From positions 62,001 to 126,000 of the forward strand of contig NZ_JANCNS010000002.1 of assembly GCF_022570735.2 (NCBI RefSeq): a DNA stretch of 64,000 nucleotides. Direction: 5' to 3'. This DNA comes from Christiangramia oceanisediminis (lineage in GTDB: Bacteria; Bacteroidota; Bacteroidia; Flavobacteriales; Flavobacteriaceae). Both the position numbers and the translations under genes were made by a program. Below, in pieces: positions 36,951 through 45,143 of the stretch. Positions within the stretch are counted from its first letter, which is position 1. Every line of letters starts with the position of its first letter. Below the pieces are notes generated by a model. That model searched no databases, was not told the DNA's origin, and worked only from the letters and a program-made list of their open reading frames with translations.

Positions 36951-38484
36951 TATTAAGGTTTTTGGAAGCGCAGTCTTCGGGGTAGATGCTACCGTGATCA
37001 CTGTTGAGGTAGATATTACTAATGGAATAGGGTACCACCTGGTTGGGCTGCCAGATAATGCCGTAAAGGAATCGAGCTACCGCATCGCAGCCGCACTTCA
37101 GAACAATGGTTTTAAACTTCCTGGAAAAAAGATCATTATCAATATGGCTCCTGCCGATCTTCGGAAGGAAGGTTCGGCTTATGACCTAACTTTCGCAATG
37201 GGTATTCTGGCGGCATCAAAACAAATAAAGGCCGAAAGTATTTCAGATTATATCATTATGGGTGAATTATCCCTTGATGGAAGTCTGCAATCTATTAAAG
37301 GAGCGCTACCTATTGCCATACAGGCAAAAAAAGATGGATTTAAGGGCTTCATCCTGCCGCAACAGAATGCCAATGAAGCTGCGATCGTCGCTGGCCTGGA
37401 AGTGTATGGGGTTAATAACATAAACCAGGTGATCAAATTCTTTAATGAAGATGAGGCTTTAGAAAGGACTGAGATAAATACACGGGAAAACTATTTTAGT
37501 CAGCTGGATAACCTGGAATTTGATTTTGCCGATGTCAAGGGACAGGAATCCATTAAACGCTGTATGGAGATCGCTGCAGCAGGAGGTCATAATATCATCC
37601 TGATAGGTCCGCCTGGGGCAGGGAAGACCATGCTTGCCAAGCGTTTGCCTTCCATTCTTCCTCCCATGACCCTTCAGGAAGCCCTGGAAACCACCAAAAT
37701 TCATAGCGTGGCGGGAAGGATAAGAGAAAACATTGGATTGATGTCCCAACGTCCGTTCCGAAGTCCGCATCATACGATATCAGACGTCGCATTGGTTGGC
37801 GGCGGGGCTTATCCGCAGCCTGGTGAGATTTCCCTCTCCCATAACGGTGTGTTATTTCTTGATGAATTGCCAGAATTCAAGCGCAGTGTGCTCGAGGTGA
37901 TGAGACAGCCGCTAGAAGATCGCGAAGTCACCATTTCAAGGGCTAAGTTCACGGTTACCTATCCTTCCAGTTTTATGCTGGTGGCCAGTATGAATCCTAG
38001 TCCCAGCGGATATTTCAATGAACCTGGAGCGCCGGTGAGATCTTCTGCTATCGAGGTTCAGCGATATTTAGGTAAAATAAGCGGTCCCCTTTTGGATAGA
38101 ATTGATATACATATCGAGGTCACGCCGGTTCCGTTTGAAAAGCTAAATGAAGAACGCAAGGGCGAAAGCAGTCTTCAAATCAGGGAACGGGTGATCAGGG
38201 CAAGGGATATCCAGTCTCAAAGATTTAGTGAAATTGGCCATATTCATTATAATGCCCAGATGGGGCCGAGGCAGATCAAGGAATTCTGTCGGCTCGATGA
38301 TGCTTCCAGACAGCTGCTGAAAACGGCCATGGAAAGGCTGAATCTTTCCGCCAGGGCCTATGACCGTATCCTTAAAGTTGCCCGGAGTATCGCAGATCTT
38401 GCTCAAAGCGAGGATATACAGGGTGATCACCTGGGTGAGGCCATTCAGTATCGCAGCCTGGACCGAGAAGGCTGGCTTGGTTGA
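36946..38484 (+). CDS. YifB family Mg-chelatase-like AAA+ ATPase
   Basis: A protein of 512 residues. An N-terminal ChlI-like domain (MLIKVFGSAVFGVDATVITVEVDI) precedes an AAA+ ATPase with Walker A GPPGAGKT (224-231), Walker B VLFLDELPEF and RSPHHTISDVALVGGG. The C-terminal Mg-chelatase segment has LSARAYDRILKVARSIADL. YifB/ComM proteins act as branch-migration helicases in natural transformation in some bacteria; in this organism the role is inferred. It is alone, with repeats around its start. Confidence 0.92.
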   Translation: MLIKVFGSAVFGVDATVITVEVDITNGIGYHLVGLPDNAVKESSYRIAAALQNNGFKLPGKKIIINMAPADLRKEGSAYDLTFAMGILAASKQIKAESISDYIIMGELSLDGSLQSIKGALPIAIQAKKDGFKGFILPQQNANEAAIVAGLEVYGVNNINQVIKFFNEDEALERTEINTRENYFSQLDNLEFDFADVKGQESIKRCMEIAAAGGHNIILIGPPGAGKTMLAKRLPSILPPMTLQEALETTKIHSVAGRIRENIGLMSQRPFRSPHHTISDVALVGGGAYPQPGEISLSHNGVLFLDELPEFKRSVLEVMRQPLEDREVTISRAKFTVTYPSSFMLVASMNPSPSGYFNEPGAPVRSSAIEVQRYLGKISGPLLDRIDIHIEVTPVPFEKLNEERKGESSLQIRERVIRARDIQSQRFSEIGHIHYNAQMGPRQIKEFCRLDDASRQLLKTAMERLNLSARAYDRILKVARSIADLAQSEDIQGDHLGEAIQYRSLDREGWLG

Positions 38485-38526
38485 ATATCTTGAGTTTAAA
38501 TTAACTAAACCTTTCAGGCTTTTTTA

Positions 38527-38534
38527 TATTTTTG
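38527..38534 (+). promoter_or_regulatory. Candidate -7 box of the 5-oxoproline operon
   Basis: TATTTTTG matches TAnnTTTG, 62 bp upstream of the DUF2891 ATG at 38597. No -33 TTG is visible at the right distance. Confidence 0.4.
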
Positions 38535-38596
38535 AAAATACCAATAACCTAAGCTTGATAAACCTGGGATTTTATTCGCAGGAACAACTAAAAAAG

Positions 38597-39754
38597 ATGA
38601 AACGACTATTTGCCGCAATTTTTTGCCTGGCGATCATTGCCTGTAAAGGTGATAAATCCCAGGATAACCAACCTAAAGAACCTAAAACCGATAGTATTAC
38701 TGAAGATATTACCAAAAGCTTTATGGAGGTAGATCCAATAGTGCTCACGCTCGCCGAGGCAAATAAGCTGGCAGAGCTGCCACTTAATTGCATTGACACC
38801 GAATATCCTAATAAACTGGGGCAAACCCTGGAAAATAAAGAAGCTATGGGTGAGCCGCACGAACTGCATCCTGCATTTTACGGGTGTTTTGACTGGCATT
38901 CTTCAGTTCATGCACACTGGTCCCTGGTGAGTCTTCTCAAGCAATTTCCAGATCTGGAAAAGAAAGAGGCCATTAGAGAAGCTCTAAAACAATCTCTTTC
39001 TGCGGAAAATATACAGGGAGAGCTGGAATATTTCAATCGAAAGGAAAGCACATCTTTCGAGCGCACTTATGGATGGGCATGGTTATTAAAACTGGCTGAA
39101 GAGTTGGAAACGTGGGAGGATCCGTTAGGGCAGGAGCTGGCCGAAAATCTTAAGCCTCTTACTAATCTCATCATTGAGCGATATATGGAATTTCTTCCTA
39201 AGCTTAATTATCCTATCCGGGTGGGCGAGCATACCAATACAGCTTTTGGACTTGGCTTTGCCTATGACTATGCAGTAACATCTGGGAGAACTGAATTCGA
39301 AGAAGCAATTAAAAAGCGAACTCAACAGTTCTACCTTCAGGATGACGATTGCCCTATGGGATGGGAGCCTAGCGGTTATGATTTTATTTCACCCTGTCTT
39401 GCTGAAGTAGATATTATGCGCAGGGTGTTGCCAAAAAATGCCTTTAGCATGTGGATAGACGATTTTATGCCGCAACTTAAGAATGAGGACTTTTCTCTGG
39501 AGGTTGGTGAAGTCTCAGATAGAACTGACGGGAAACTTGTGCATCTCGATGGGCTCAACTTCAGCCGGGCCTGGATCTTTTACAGCCTGGCCAATCAGTA
39601 TCCGGAGCAATTCGGACATTTGAAGTCGGTAGCCAATGAGCATGTAGCCCATTCTTTTCCAAATGTGGTGGGGGATAGTTATGAAGGCGGGCACTGGCTG
39701 GGAACCTTTGCGATCTATGCACTGCAACAGGCGGGAAATAAGCCTGCCAAGTGA
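38597..39754 (+). CDS. DUF2891 family lipoprotein
   Basis: A protein of 385 residues starting at the ATG at 38597. The lipoprotein signal MKRLFAAIFCLAIIAC has a good lipobox (IIAC), followed by the charged KGDKSQD typical of Bacteroidota surface lipoproteins. The mature protein matches the DUF2891 pattern: HPAFYGCFDWHSSVHAHWSL, ERTYGWAWLLKLAEEL, GEHTNTAFGLGFAYDYA, CPMGWEPSGYDF and SYEGGHWLGTFAIYAL. It is probably an alpha/alpha toroid with conserved H, W and D pockets. Its stop overlaps the Nramp-like GTG start by 4 bp, so it belongs to the pxp operon. Function unknown. Confidence 0.85.
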   Translation: MKRLFAAIFCLAIIACKGDKSQDNQPKEPKTDSITEDITKSFMEVDPIVLTLAEANKLAELPLNCIDTEYPNKLGQTLENKEAMGEPHELHPAFYGCFDWHSSVHAHWSLVSLLKQFPDLEKKEAIREALKQSLSAENIQGELEYFNRKESTSFERTYGWAWLLKLAEELETWEDPLGQELAENLKPLTNLIIERYMEFLPKLNYPIRVGEHTNTAFGLGFAYDYAVTSGRTEFEEAIKKRTQQFYLQDDDCPMGWEPSGYDFISPCLAEVDIMRRVLPKNAFSMWIDDFMPQLKNEDFSLEVGEVSDRTDGKLVHLDGLNFSRAWIFYSLANQYPEQFGHLKSVANEHVAHSFPNVVGDSYEGGHWLGTFAIYALQQAGNKPAK

Positions 39755-40971
39755 GGCAGTTTTTCAAAGACCTTGGACCAGGATTACTCGTTTCAGCAGC
39801 CTTTATTGGCCCTGGCACGGTTACCGTTTGCAGTCTTGCAGGGGTAACTTTTGGATATTCGCTGCTGTGGGCTCTTCTCATCTCAGTGATTGCCTGTATC
39901 ATTCTGCAGGAAATGTCGGCCCGGCTCGGGCTGGTTTCCGGAAAAGGTCTAAGCGACTGTATCAGGGATGAGGTCAAAAATCCAATTTTCAGGATTATCA
40001 CGCTTATTTTGATATTCTCGGCGGTAGTTCTGGGAAATGCAGCCTATGAAGCCGGGAATATTAGTGGAGCCGTGCTGGGAATGGAAGCTGTATTTTCCTC
40101 GGTCACTTTTAATATCGCCGGCCTTCAGATCAACATGTGGAGCTTACTGATTGGCGGAATCGCCTTTTTACTGCTATTCCTGGGAAGCTATAAGAAGCTT
40201 GAAAAGGTTTTTATAGTTCTGGTACTATTGATGAGTATTTCGTTCCTGGTAACCGCCATATTGACGAGACCAGATCTTACAGAAGTCTTCAAAGGTTTTA
40301 TTCCTGGATCTTTTGATGCAGGTCTTTTAACGATCATCGCGTTGGTGGGAACTACCGTAGTGCCCTACAACCTGTTTCTTCATGCTTCTCTGGTAAGTGA
40401 AAAATGGAGCGGGGACAAGTATCTTGGAGCGGTAAGAAAGGAACTGGTATTTTCCCTTTTCCTGGGAGGAACGGTTTCCATGGCTATAGTCATCTGTGCC
40501 GCTGCCTCTAATATATCGAACATAGAAAGCGCAGCCGACCTTGCCGTTGGCCTGGAGCCATTGTTTGGCAGTTCAGCTACGATATTCCTGGCGATCGGAT
40601 TACTGGCTGCCGGGATCACCTCTTCCATTACTGCTCCGCTTGCGGCCGCCTATGTGGTAAAGGGTTGCCTTGGTTGGAAGGGAGGCATGCAATCCAAACG
40701 TTTCAGGCTTGTCTGGATGTTGATCATTATCCTTGGAGTGATCTTCTCTTCCCTGGGTATTAAACCTGTTGAGATCATCCAATTTGCTCAAATTGCTAAC
40801 GGACTTATGCTGCCAATCATTGCAATTTTCTTATTTTGGATAGTTAATCAGGCTTCGGTGATGGGTAAGCATAAGAACAACCTGATGCAAAACCTGGTGG
40901 GATCGATCGTGATCGCACTGGCGGTCTTCTTGGGGCTGAAGTCAATTTTTAGTGTAATTCAGAATCTATAG
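39751..40971 (+). CDS. Nramp family transporter lacking the canonical metal motif
   Basis: A protein of 406 residues with about 11 helices. The start is a GTG overlapping the DUF2891 stop (GTGA). In canonical Nramp metal carriers helix 1 has DPGN and helix 6 has MPH. Here helix 1 reads AAFIGPGTVTVC, so the metal-ligand Asp and Asn are missing, and helix 6 reads TTVVPYNLFLH. The last base of its stop abuts pxpA. B. subtilis has a comparable Nramp-like gene (ycsG) beside ycsF. The context suggests that it imports 5-oxoproline or a related acid rather than a divalent metal; this is inferred. Confidence 0.88.
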   Translation: MRQFFKDLGPGLLVSAAFIGPGTVTVCSLAGVTFGYSLLWALLISVIACIILQEMSARLGLVSGKGLSDCIRDEVKNPIFRIITLILIFSAVVLGNAAYEAGNISGAVLGMEAVFSSVTFNIAGLQINMWSLLIGGIAFLLLFLGSYKKLEKVFIVLVLLMSISFLVTAILTRPDLTEVFKGFIPGSFDAGLLTIIALVGTTVVPYNLFLHASLVSEKWSGDKYLGAVRKELVFSLFLGGTVSMAIVICAAASNISNIESAADLAVGLEPLFGSSATIFLAIGLLAAGITSSITAPLAAAYVVKGCLGWKGGMQSKRFRLVWMLIIILGVIFSSLGIKPVEIIQFAQIANGLMLPIIAIFLFWIVNQASVMGKHKNNLMQNLVGSIVIALAVFLGLKSIFSVIQNL

Positions 40972-41712
40972 ATGGAAAAGACAATACATATTAACTGTGA
41001 CCTGGGCGAGGGCGGACAGTTCGACGAAAAACTGATGCCTCTGGTTTCTGCATGCAATATTGCATGTGGAGGACACGCCGGAAACCTGGAGAGCATGCAT
41101 CGAACGGTCAGGTTAGCCATGGAACATGATGTGGAAATAGGAGCGCATCCTTCTTATCCAGACAGGGAGAATTTCGGAAGGAAACATGTGGAAATGGACG
41201 AGGAGGACCTTCGGCTTTCTATCGAAGGTCAGGTTTTAAGTTTGAAACAGATCGCCGAATCGGAAGGTGGAAAACTGAGTCATGTAAAGTTGCATGGAGC
41301 ACTTTACAACGATGCAGCAAAAGATGAAAGGATCGCTGAAAATATCATAAAATGTCTCGAAGATCTGGATGCCGATTTTAAACTTTTTGTGCCTCTGAAT
41401 TCAAAAATTTCGGAACTCGCCTATGGTAAATTCGACCTGTATTTTGAAGCCTTCGCAGACCGGAATTATAACCCGGATTTCAGCCTGGTTTCCCGTCAGG
41501 AAAATAATGCTTTGATCACCGAAAAAGAAGCTGTTTTTGAGCATGTTTTCAGGATGTATAATGATAAAAAAATAAGGACGATCTCGGGAGCAGAAATCGA
41601 GGCAAAAGCCGATACTTTTTGTTTGCATAGCGACACGCCATCTTCGGCAGAAATCCTGCATTATCTTCATAAAAAATTCGCAGAAAAAGGAATAGGAGTA
41701 AAGAATTCCTGA
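40972..41712 (+). CDS. pxpA: 5-oxoprolinase subunit A (LamB/YcsF family)
   Basis: A protein of 246 residues. The family motifs are clear: INCDLGEGGQFDE at the N-terminus, SACNIACGGHAGN, GAHPSYPDRENFGR and VKLHGALYNDAA. With PxpB and PxpC it hydrolyses 5-oxoproline (pyroglutamate) to glutamate using ATP. It starts on the next base after the Nramp-like gene and overlaps pxpB by 1 bp. Confidence 0.95.
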   Translation: MEKTIHINCDLGEGGQFDEKLMPLVSACNIACGGHAGNLESMHRTVRLAMEHDVEIGAHPSYPDRENFGRKHVEMDEEDLRLSIEGQVLSLKQIAESEGGKLSHVKLHGALYNDAAKDERIAENIIKCLEDLDADFKLFVPLNSKISELAYGKFDLYFEAFADRNYNPDFSLVSRQENNALITEKEAVFEHVFRMYNDKKIRTISGAEIEAKADTFCLHSDTPSSAEILHYLHKKFAEKGIGVKNS

Positions 41713-42443
41713 TGGCAGAAAATCCAAAAATATCACCGCTGGGAGATCGGGGGATCCTGATCAAATTCGATGAAAAAGTGGGTGAAGATCTTCTTCATAA
41801 ACTACTTTTTTATAAAGAAATCATTCAGAATGCGGAGTCTAAACAAAAACTTGAAGTAACAAACACATACGACTCGTTATTAATTAGTTATGTATTCACT
41901 ATAGAAGATGTCTATGGTGAGGTTTCGAGGTTAGAACAGCTTATTTCCGGGGCTAATATAACAAAAAAGACCAACTATAAAACCTTCTCGATTCCCGTGT
42001 GTTATGACCCTGAATTTGGATTGGATCTAGAACATATTTCTGAAGAAAATAATTTAAGTCTAAAGCAAATTATTGAGCTTCATACTGCGCCGGAATACCT
42101 CATCTATTTCACCGGTTTTTTACCCGGATTTTTATACCTGGGAGGACTGGATGAAAAGCTTAAAATTTCGCGAAAAAACACACCCCGAAAATCGGTTGAA
42201 AAAGGAGCCGTTGGGATAGGCGAAAACCAAACCGGAATTTACCCAAAATCGAGCCCGGGAGGATGGCAAATTATTGGCCGTTCTCCGGTGGAATTATTCG
42301 ATAAGAACAAAGCAATTCCGAGTCCGTTTTCAGCAGGTGATAAGATCAAATTCTTTTCGGTTTCAAAAGATGAATTTTACGAGATTGAGGAAGACATGAA
42401 ATCTGGAAATTACTCCCTAAAATTTGAAAAGCATGAAGGCTGA
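41712..42443 (+). CDS. pxpB: 5-oxoprolinase subunit B (KipI-like, carboxyltransferase domain 1)
   Basis: A protein of 243 residues. Family motifs: PLGDRGILIKFDE at the N-terminus, IPVCYDPEFGLDLE, YFTGFLPGFLYLGGLD, and GAVGIGENQTGIYPKSSPGGWQ near the end. The ATG shares a base with the pxpA stop. The stop overlaps the pxpC start, consistent with fixed-ratio synthesis of one enzyme complex. Confidence 0.95.
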   Translation: MAENPKISPLGDRGILIKFDEKVGEDLLHKLLFYKEIIQNAESKQKLEVTNTYDSLLISYVFTIEDVYGEVSRLEQLISGANITKKTNYKTFSIPVCYDPEFGLDLEHISEENNLSLKQIIELHTAPEYLIYFTGFLPGFLYLGGLDEKLKISRKNTPRKSVEKGAVGIGENQTGIYPKSSPGGWQIIGRSPVELFDKNKAIPSPFSAGDKIKFFSVSKDEFYEIEEDMKSGNYSLKFEKHEG

Positions 42444-43311
42444 AATGGAAGTTTTACAACCGGGATTATTTTCGAGTATCCAGGACCTTGGCAGATTCGG
42501 TTTTCAGAAATATGGAGTACCGCAGTCTGGAGTGATGGATAGATACGCGATGCGAATTGGGAATTTATTGTTAGGTAACCTGCAGGAGGCTTCGGTCATG
42601 GAAATGACCTTCCAGGGACCGCAACTCAAATTCAATTCGCCAACCAGGATCTGTATCACAGGTGCAGATCTTTCACCTCAATTAAATAATGAGCCTGTAG
42701 AGAATTTCGAACCAATTCAGGTTAAGGAAGGGGATGAGCTAAAATTTGGCCGGAGGAAACGAGGCTTTCGGTCTTACCTCGCAATAGAAGGCGGTTTTGA
42801 TACCGGGGAAGTTATGGGTAGCCAGAGCTGGTATGAAGGTATTACTTCAGAATTCAGGTTAAAAAAAGGAATGAGGCTGGCCTATTCGGCAGAACAGGTA
42901 TCAGAAATTGATACGCATTCATCCATCCGGATCGATATGGATTATCTAGAAGATGGAGAAATAGAAGTATACCCGGGACCCGAATTCGAACTGCTTCCTC
43001 AAACTCATCGAACCCGGCTATTCAATGCTGATTTTGGTATAGAAGACTCCAGCAATCGTATGGCGGTGCAGTTAAAGGAAACCCTGCAAAATGAACTTGA
43101 ACCAATTACTACGGGACCGGTTTTGCCTGGAACTATTCAGCTTACTCCTTCAGGTAAAATGATTATCTTGATGCGCGATTGCCAGACTACAGGAGGATAT
43201 CCCAGGATACTTCAATTATCTGAAACGGGAATACAGGCGCTTGCGCAGAAGATGCCTGGAGAAAGGATTAGTTTAAAGAATATCAACTATACCCATAATG
43301 GGGCAAAATAA
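42433..43311 (+). CDS. pxpC: 5-oxoprolinase subunit C (KipA-like, carboxyltransferase domain 2)
   Basis: A protein of 292 residues. MEVLQPGLFSSIQDLGRFGFQKYGVPQSG is the family start; later YLAIEGGFD and CQTTGGYPRI match. I place the start at ATG 42433, overlapping pxpB by 11 bp; ATG 42445 is also possible and gives a start closer to relatives. Together with pxpA and pxpB it makes the ATP-dependent 5-oxoprolinase. It is the last gene of the operon, and its stop codon lies in the first bases of the structured element at 43310. Confidence 0.93.
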   Translation: MKAEMEVLQPGLFSSIQDLGRFGFQKYGVPQSGVMDRYAMRIGNLLLGNLQEASVMEMTFQGPQLKFNSPTRICITGADLSPQLNNEPVENFEPIQVKEGDELKFGRRKRGFRSYLAIEGGFDTGEVMGSQSWYEGITSEFRLKKGMRLAYSAEQVSEIDTHSSIRIDMDYLEDGEIEVYPGPEFELLPQTHRTRLFNADFGIEDSSNRMAVQLKETLQNELEPITTGPVLPGTIQLTPSGKMIILMRDCQTTGGYPRILQLSETGIQALAQKMPGERISLKNINYTHNGAK

Positions 43312-43434
43312 AAAAGTGCCTCCTAGGTATTAAAGTTATAGAAAAGACCCTACTCAGAACTATAACGTAACCTTGGTCAGCACTTTTTTGCCCCAAAACA
43401 CTTTAGCTTTATCTAAAATGACATTTCAAATGTA
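43310..43434 (+). repeat. Structured noncoding element, copy 1
   Basis: The outer stem AAAAAAGTGC (43310-43319) with GCACTTTTTT (43380-43389) is perfect. The inner stem GTTATAG (43335-43341) with CTATAAC (43360-43366) encloses a loop containing GACCCTACTCAG. A conserved tail (GCCCCAAAACACTTTAGC, to 43411) ends with CAAATGTA at 43427-43434. A second hairpin AAGGGGAA/TTCCCCTT lies at 43456-43473, 21 bp further on. A 24-nt block (43343-43366) and a 32-nt block (43380-43411) are identical in copy 2. The copy begins at the pxpC stop and ends about 130 bp before a small-protein gene. It may be a riboregulator, an sRNA or a terminator with a promoter tail. Confidence 0.75.
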
Positions 43435-43455
43435 TCTCTATGTCTTTTTTCCAAC

Positions 43456-43473
43456 AAGGGGAAAATTCCCCTT
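43456..43473 (+). repeat. GGGG/CCCC hairpin downstream of element copy 1
   Basis: AAGGGGAA pairs perfectly with TTCCCCTT with almost no loop, so a slightly opened form is likely. The equivalent hairpin in copy 2 sits at exactly the same 21-bp distance from the conserved block. Confidence 0.5.
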
Positions 43474-43566
43474 TCTCAATCTTAAATATGAGTTCATATA
43501 TTTTTATTAGTACTTTTAAGAGTAATTAACTAATTGGCAGATAATTAGCCTTAAAATTGAAAAATT

Positions 43567-43995
43567 ATGAAACGACCAGCCAAATGTATTACAATCGACA
43601 AAGCACGAAAACTGCAAAAAAAATGGAGAGACACCAGGGGAAAGTTTTTCGAAGAAAATGAAGATTATCAGGATTCCTGCGAAGTATGGTATAGTTTAGA
43701 CGAACTTCAGGAATATTTGAATTATGTGAGGGATTTATCAGCAGAACAGGGAGTTGAGCATCCGGGAATAAGTATATGGTTTGGAGCTGAGGATAGTAAA
43801 GGTAAGCAAGATGGTCTTTCCACAATTTTCCTTATGGCGACTAAAGAAACTTCCGAGAGCGAAAACGCGGTTGTTCAAAATGAATCAGGTAAAACCGATG
43901 TAATATTACCTTTATCCGGAAGTAGTTATGAACTAAACGAGTCAATTGATGGTTATAATGATGGAAGCACTAAATGGCCGCCTAGCAAAATATAA
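43567..43995 (+). CDS. Small soluble protein, paralogue 1 of the 7TM locus
   Basis: A protein of 142 residues with no signal peptide or membrane helix, so probably cytoplasmic. It is related to the protein at 45144: shared K-C-I near the start, an RG pair, E-D-x-C-x-V, the helix LDELQEYLNYV, GISIW, a STIFL strand and a C-terminal YNDGxxxWPP motif (residues about 129-138). The segment before that motif is low-complexity and acidic. I do not recognise a family. The 7TM gene starts 12 bp downstream, so the two form an operon. The ATG at 43567 is preceded by the conserved structured element. Confidence 0.75.
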   Translation: MKRPAKCITIDKARKLQKKWRDTRGKFFEENEDYQDSCEVWYSLDELQEYLNYVRDLSAEQGVEHPGISIWFGAEDSKGKQDGLSTIFLMATKETSESENAVVQNESGKTDVILPLSGSSYELNESIDGYNDGSTKWPPSKI

Positions 43996-44007
43996 TAGCT
44001 AAGAATT

Positions 44008-44742
44008 GTGTGGGAGATCTTTATCGAAAAGCGCCTTTATCCAACTTATGTTTTGGAATTCTTAACGGCCCTGGCTGGAATTATTTATCTCAAACAATCG
44101 AATGAAGTTAGTAAACCCAATAGATTTTTAGTCTATTTCTTGATTTTCTTATTTTTCATTGATCTGTTCGCGATTGTATATGCCATGTACGGTTATGTAT
44201 ATGATTATAAATTCATAGAATTTTTAAAGGGAACCAGGTTTGAAGGGCACTGGTGGATTGCGAACATCGCATCGCTCATTACAACAACGGCTTATACTTC
44301 GTATTTTGCCTTTCAGCTAGGTTCGCACTTCTGGAGGAAACTAATTTTATTTTCAACGATCATTTATATACTGGTTTCAATAATAAGTTATTTTCTTACA
44401 GATTATTTCTTTACAACTACAGCACCATTTCCTTATGTTTTAAGCGCCTTCCTGATCTGTTTTGCAATTGCGATTTATTACCTGGAATTATTAAAAACCA
44501 ATCGGATCTTAAATTTTAAATCGGAATTGGCGATCTACGTATCATTTGGATTATTGATCTATAAATTGGCTATAACGCCGCTTTTTATTTTCCAGCGATA
44601 CATTAGAGTAAGTGAAAACTTTGAAGAGGTATATGGGATAGTCCTGGACCTGGCCAATATTTTGCTGTATTCCATCATTATCTTCGGGTTCATCAAACAA
44701 ATTCAATATAATTCCCAACTGAAAAAAGCGGCAAAAGCTTAA
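44008..44742 (+). CDS. Seven-helix membrane protein, paralogue 1
   Basis: A protein of 244 residues with seven predicted transmembrane helices at about 12-31, 39-62, 80-104, 112-130, 139-161, 172-195 and 211-232. The start is a GTG at 44008. Paralogous to the proteins at 45580 and 46352: each starts with an acidic-aromatic segment and a helix resembling YVLEFLTALAGIIYL, has an aromatic turn before helix 3, and ends with an NILLYS-like seventh helix and a short basic tail. No kinase, enzyme or known receptor domain is visible. The context (kinase and regulator downstream) makes a signal-input role plausible. Confidence 0.75.
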   Translation: MWEIFIEKRLYPTYVLEFLTALAGIIYLKQSNEVSKPNRFLVYFLIFLFFIDLFAIVYAMYGYVYDYKFIEFLKGTRFEGHWWIANIASLITTTAYTSYFAFQLGSHFWRKLILFSTIIYILVSIISYFLTDYFFTTTAPFPYVLSAFLICFAIAIYYLELLKTNRILNFKSELAIYVSFGLLIYKLAITPLFIFQRYIRVSENFEEVYGIVLDLANILLYSIIIFGFIKQIQYNSQLKKAAKA

Positions 44743-44906
44743 GGCTTTTTCCGGAATAAGGATCAGTTACAATATTCCAATTCTCAATCTAAAAAGGGAA
44801 TCATTTGGGCTTAGCACGTTTTCATGCTGATTTTCAGTCGTGAATTTTCAGAATTTTATGGATATAAAAAAGAGAAGCAAAGAATAAATGAAAGGTGCTT
44901 ATAAAT

Positions 44907-45029
44907 AAAAAAGTGCTTTCTCGGTACTAAATTATAGTAAAGACCCTACTCAGAACTATAACATAACCTCAAAAGCACTTTTTTGCCCCAAAACACTTTA
45001 GCTTTACTAAAATGACTATACCAAATGTA
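44907..45029 (+). repeat. Structured noncoding element, copy 2
   Basis: The outer stem AAAAAAGTGCTTT (44907-44919) with AAAGCACTTTTTT (44972-44984) is perfect over 13 bp. The inner stem TTATAG (44932-44937) with CTATAA (44956-44961) encloses the loop seen in copy 1. The 24-nt identical block is 44939-44962 and the 32-nt block is 44975-45006, ending with CAAATGTA at 45022-45029. The outer stem has changed sequence relative to copy 1 while keeping its pairing, and is 3 bp longer. A GGGG/CCCC hairpin follows at 45051-45069. Confidence 0.75.
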
Positions 45030-45050
45030 GGTTGTGTACTAAAGCCGGAC

Positions 45051-45069
45051 AAGGGGATTTTTCCCCCTT
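45051..45069 (+). repeat. GGGG/CCCC hairpin downstream of element copy 2
   Basis: AAGGGG (45051-45056) pairs with CCCCTT (45064-45069) around ATTTTTC. It keeps the spacing seen at copy 1, although the loop differs. TTTTGA follows, so a terminator or attenuator role is possible. Confidence 0.5.
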
Positions 45070-45143
45070 TTGACTTTTGATATGAAATTATTGTTTGAAA
45101 ATTATATTTTTAACAAACCAATTACCAACCTATTATTTCAATT

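Larger units (their letters stand above)
44743..45143. other. Intergenic region with element copy 2
   Basis: From 44743 to 44906 I see only AT-rich sequence with a weak AAAAGC/GCTTTT hairpin near the previous stop. The structured element and its second hairpin occupy 44907-45069. The leader of the small protein gene fills the rest. Confidence 0.4.

Noticed and set aside
39561-40001. A 146-codon minus-strand frame across the DUF2891-Nramp junction
   Set aside because: It crosses two overlapping, clearly real genes on the other strand and has no family features.
43310-45029. Interpretation of the repeated element as an insertion sequence or MITE
   Set aside because: The outer stem resembles terminal inverted repeats, but no target-site duplication is visible and conservation extends past the stem to a second hairpin at fixed spacing, both times upstream of the same gene type. 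It is kept as an alternative to test.
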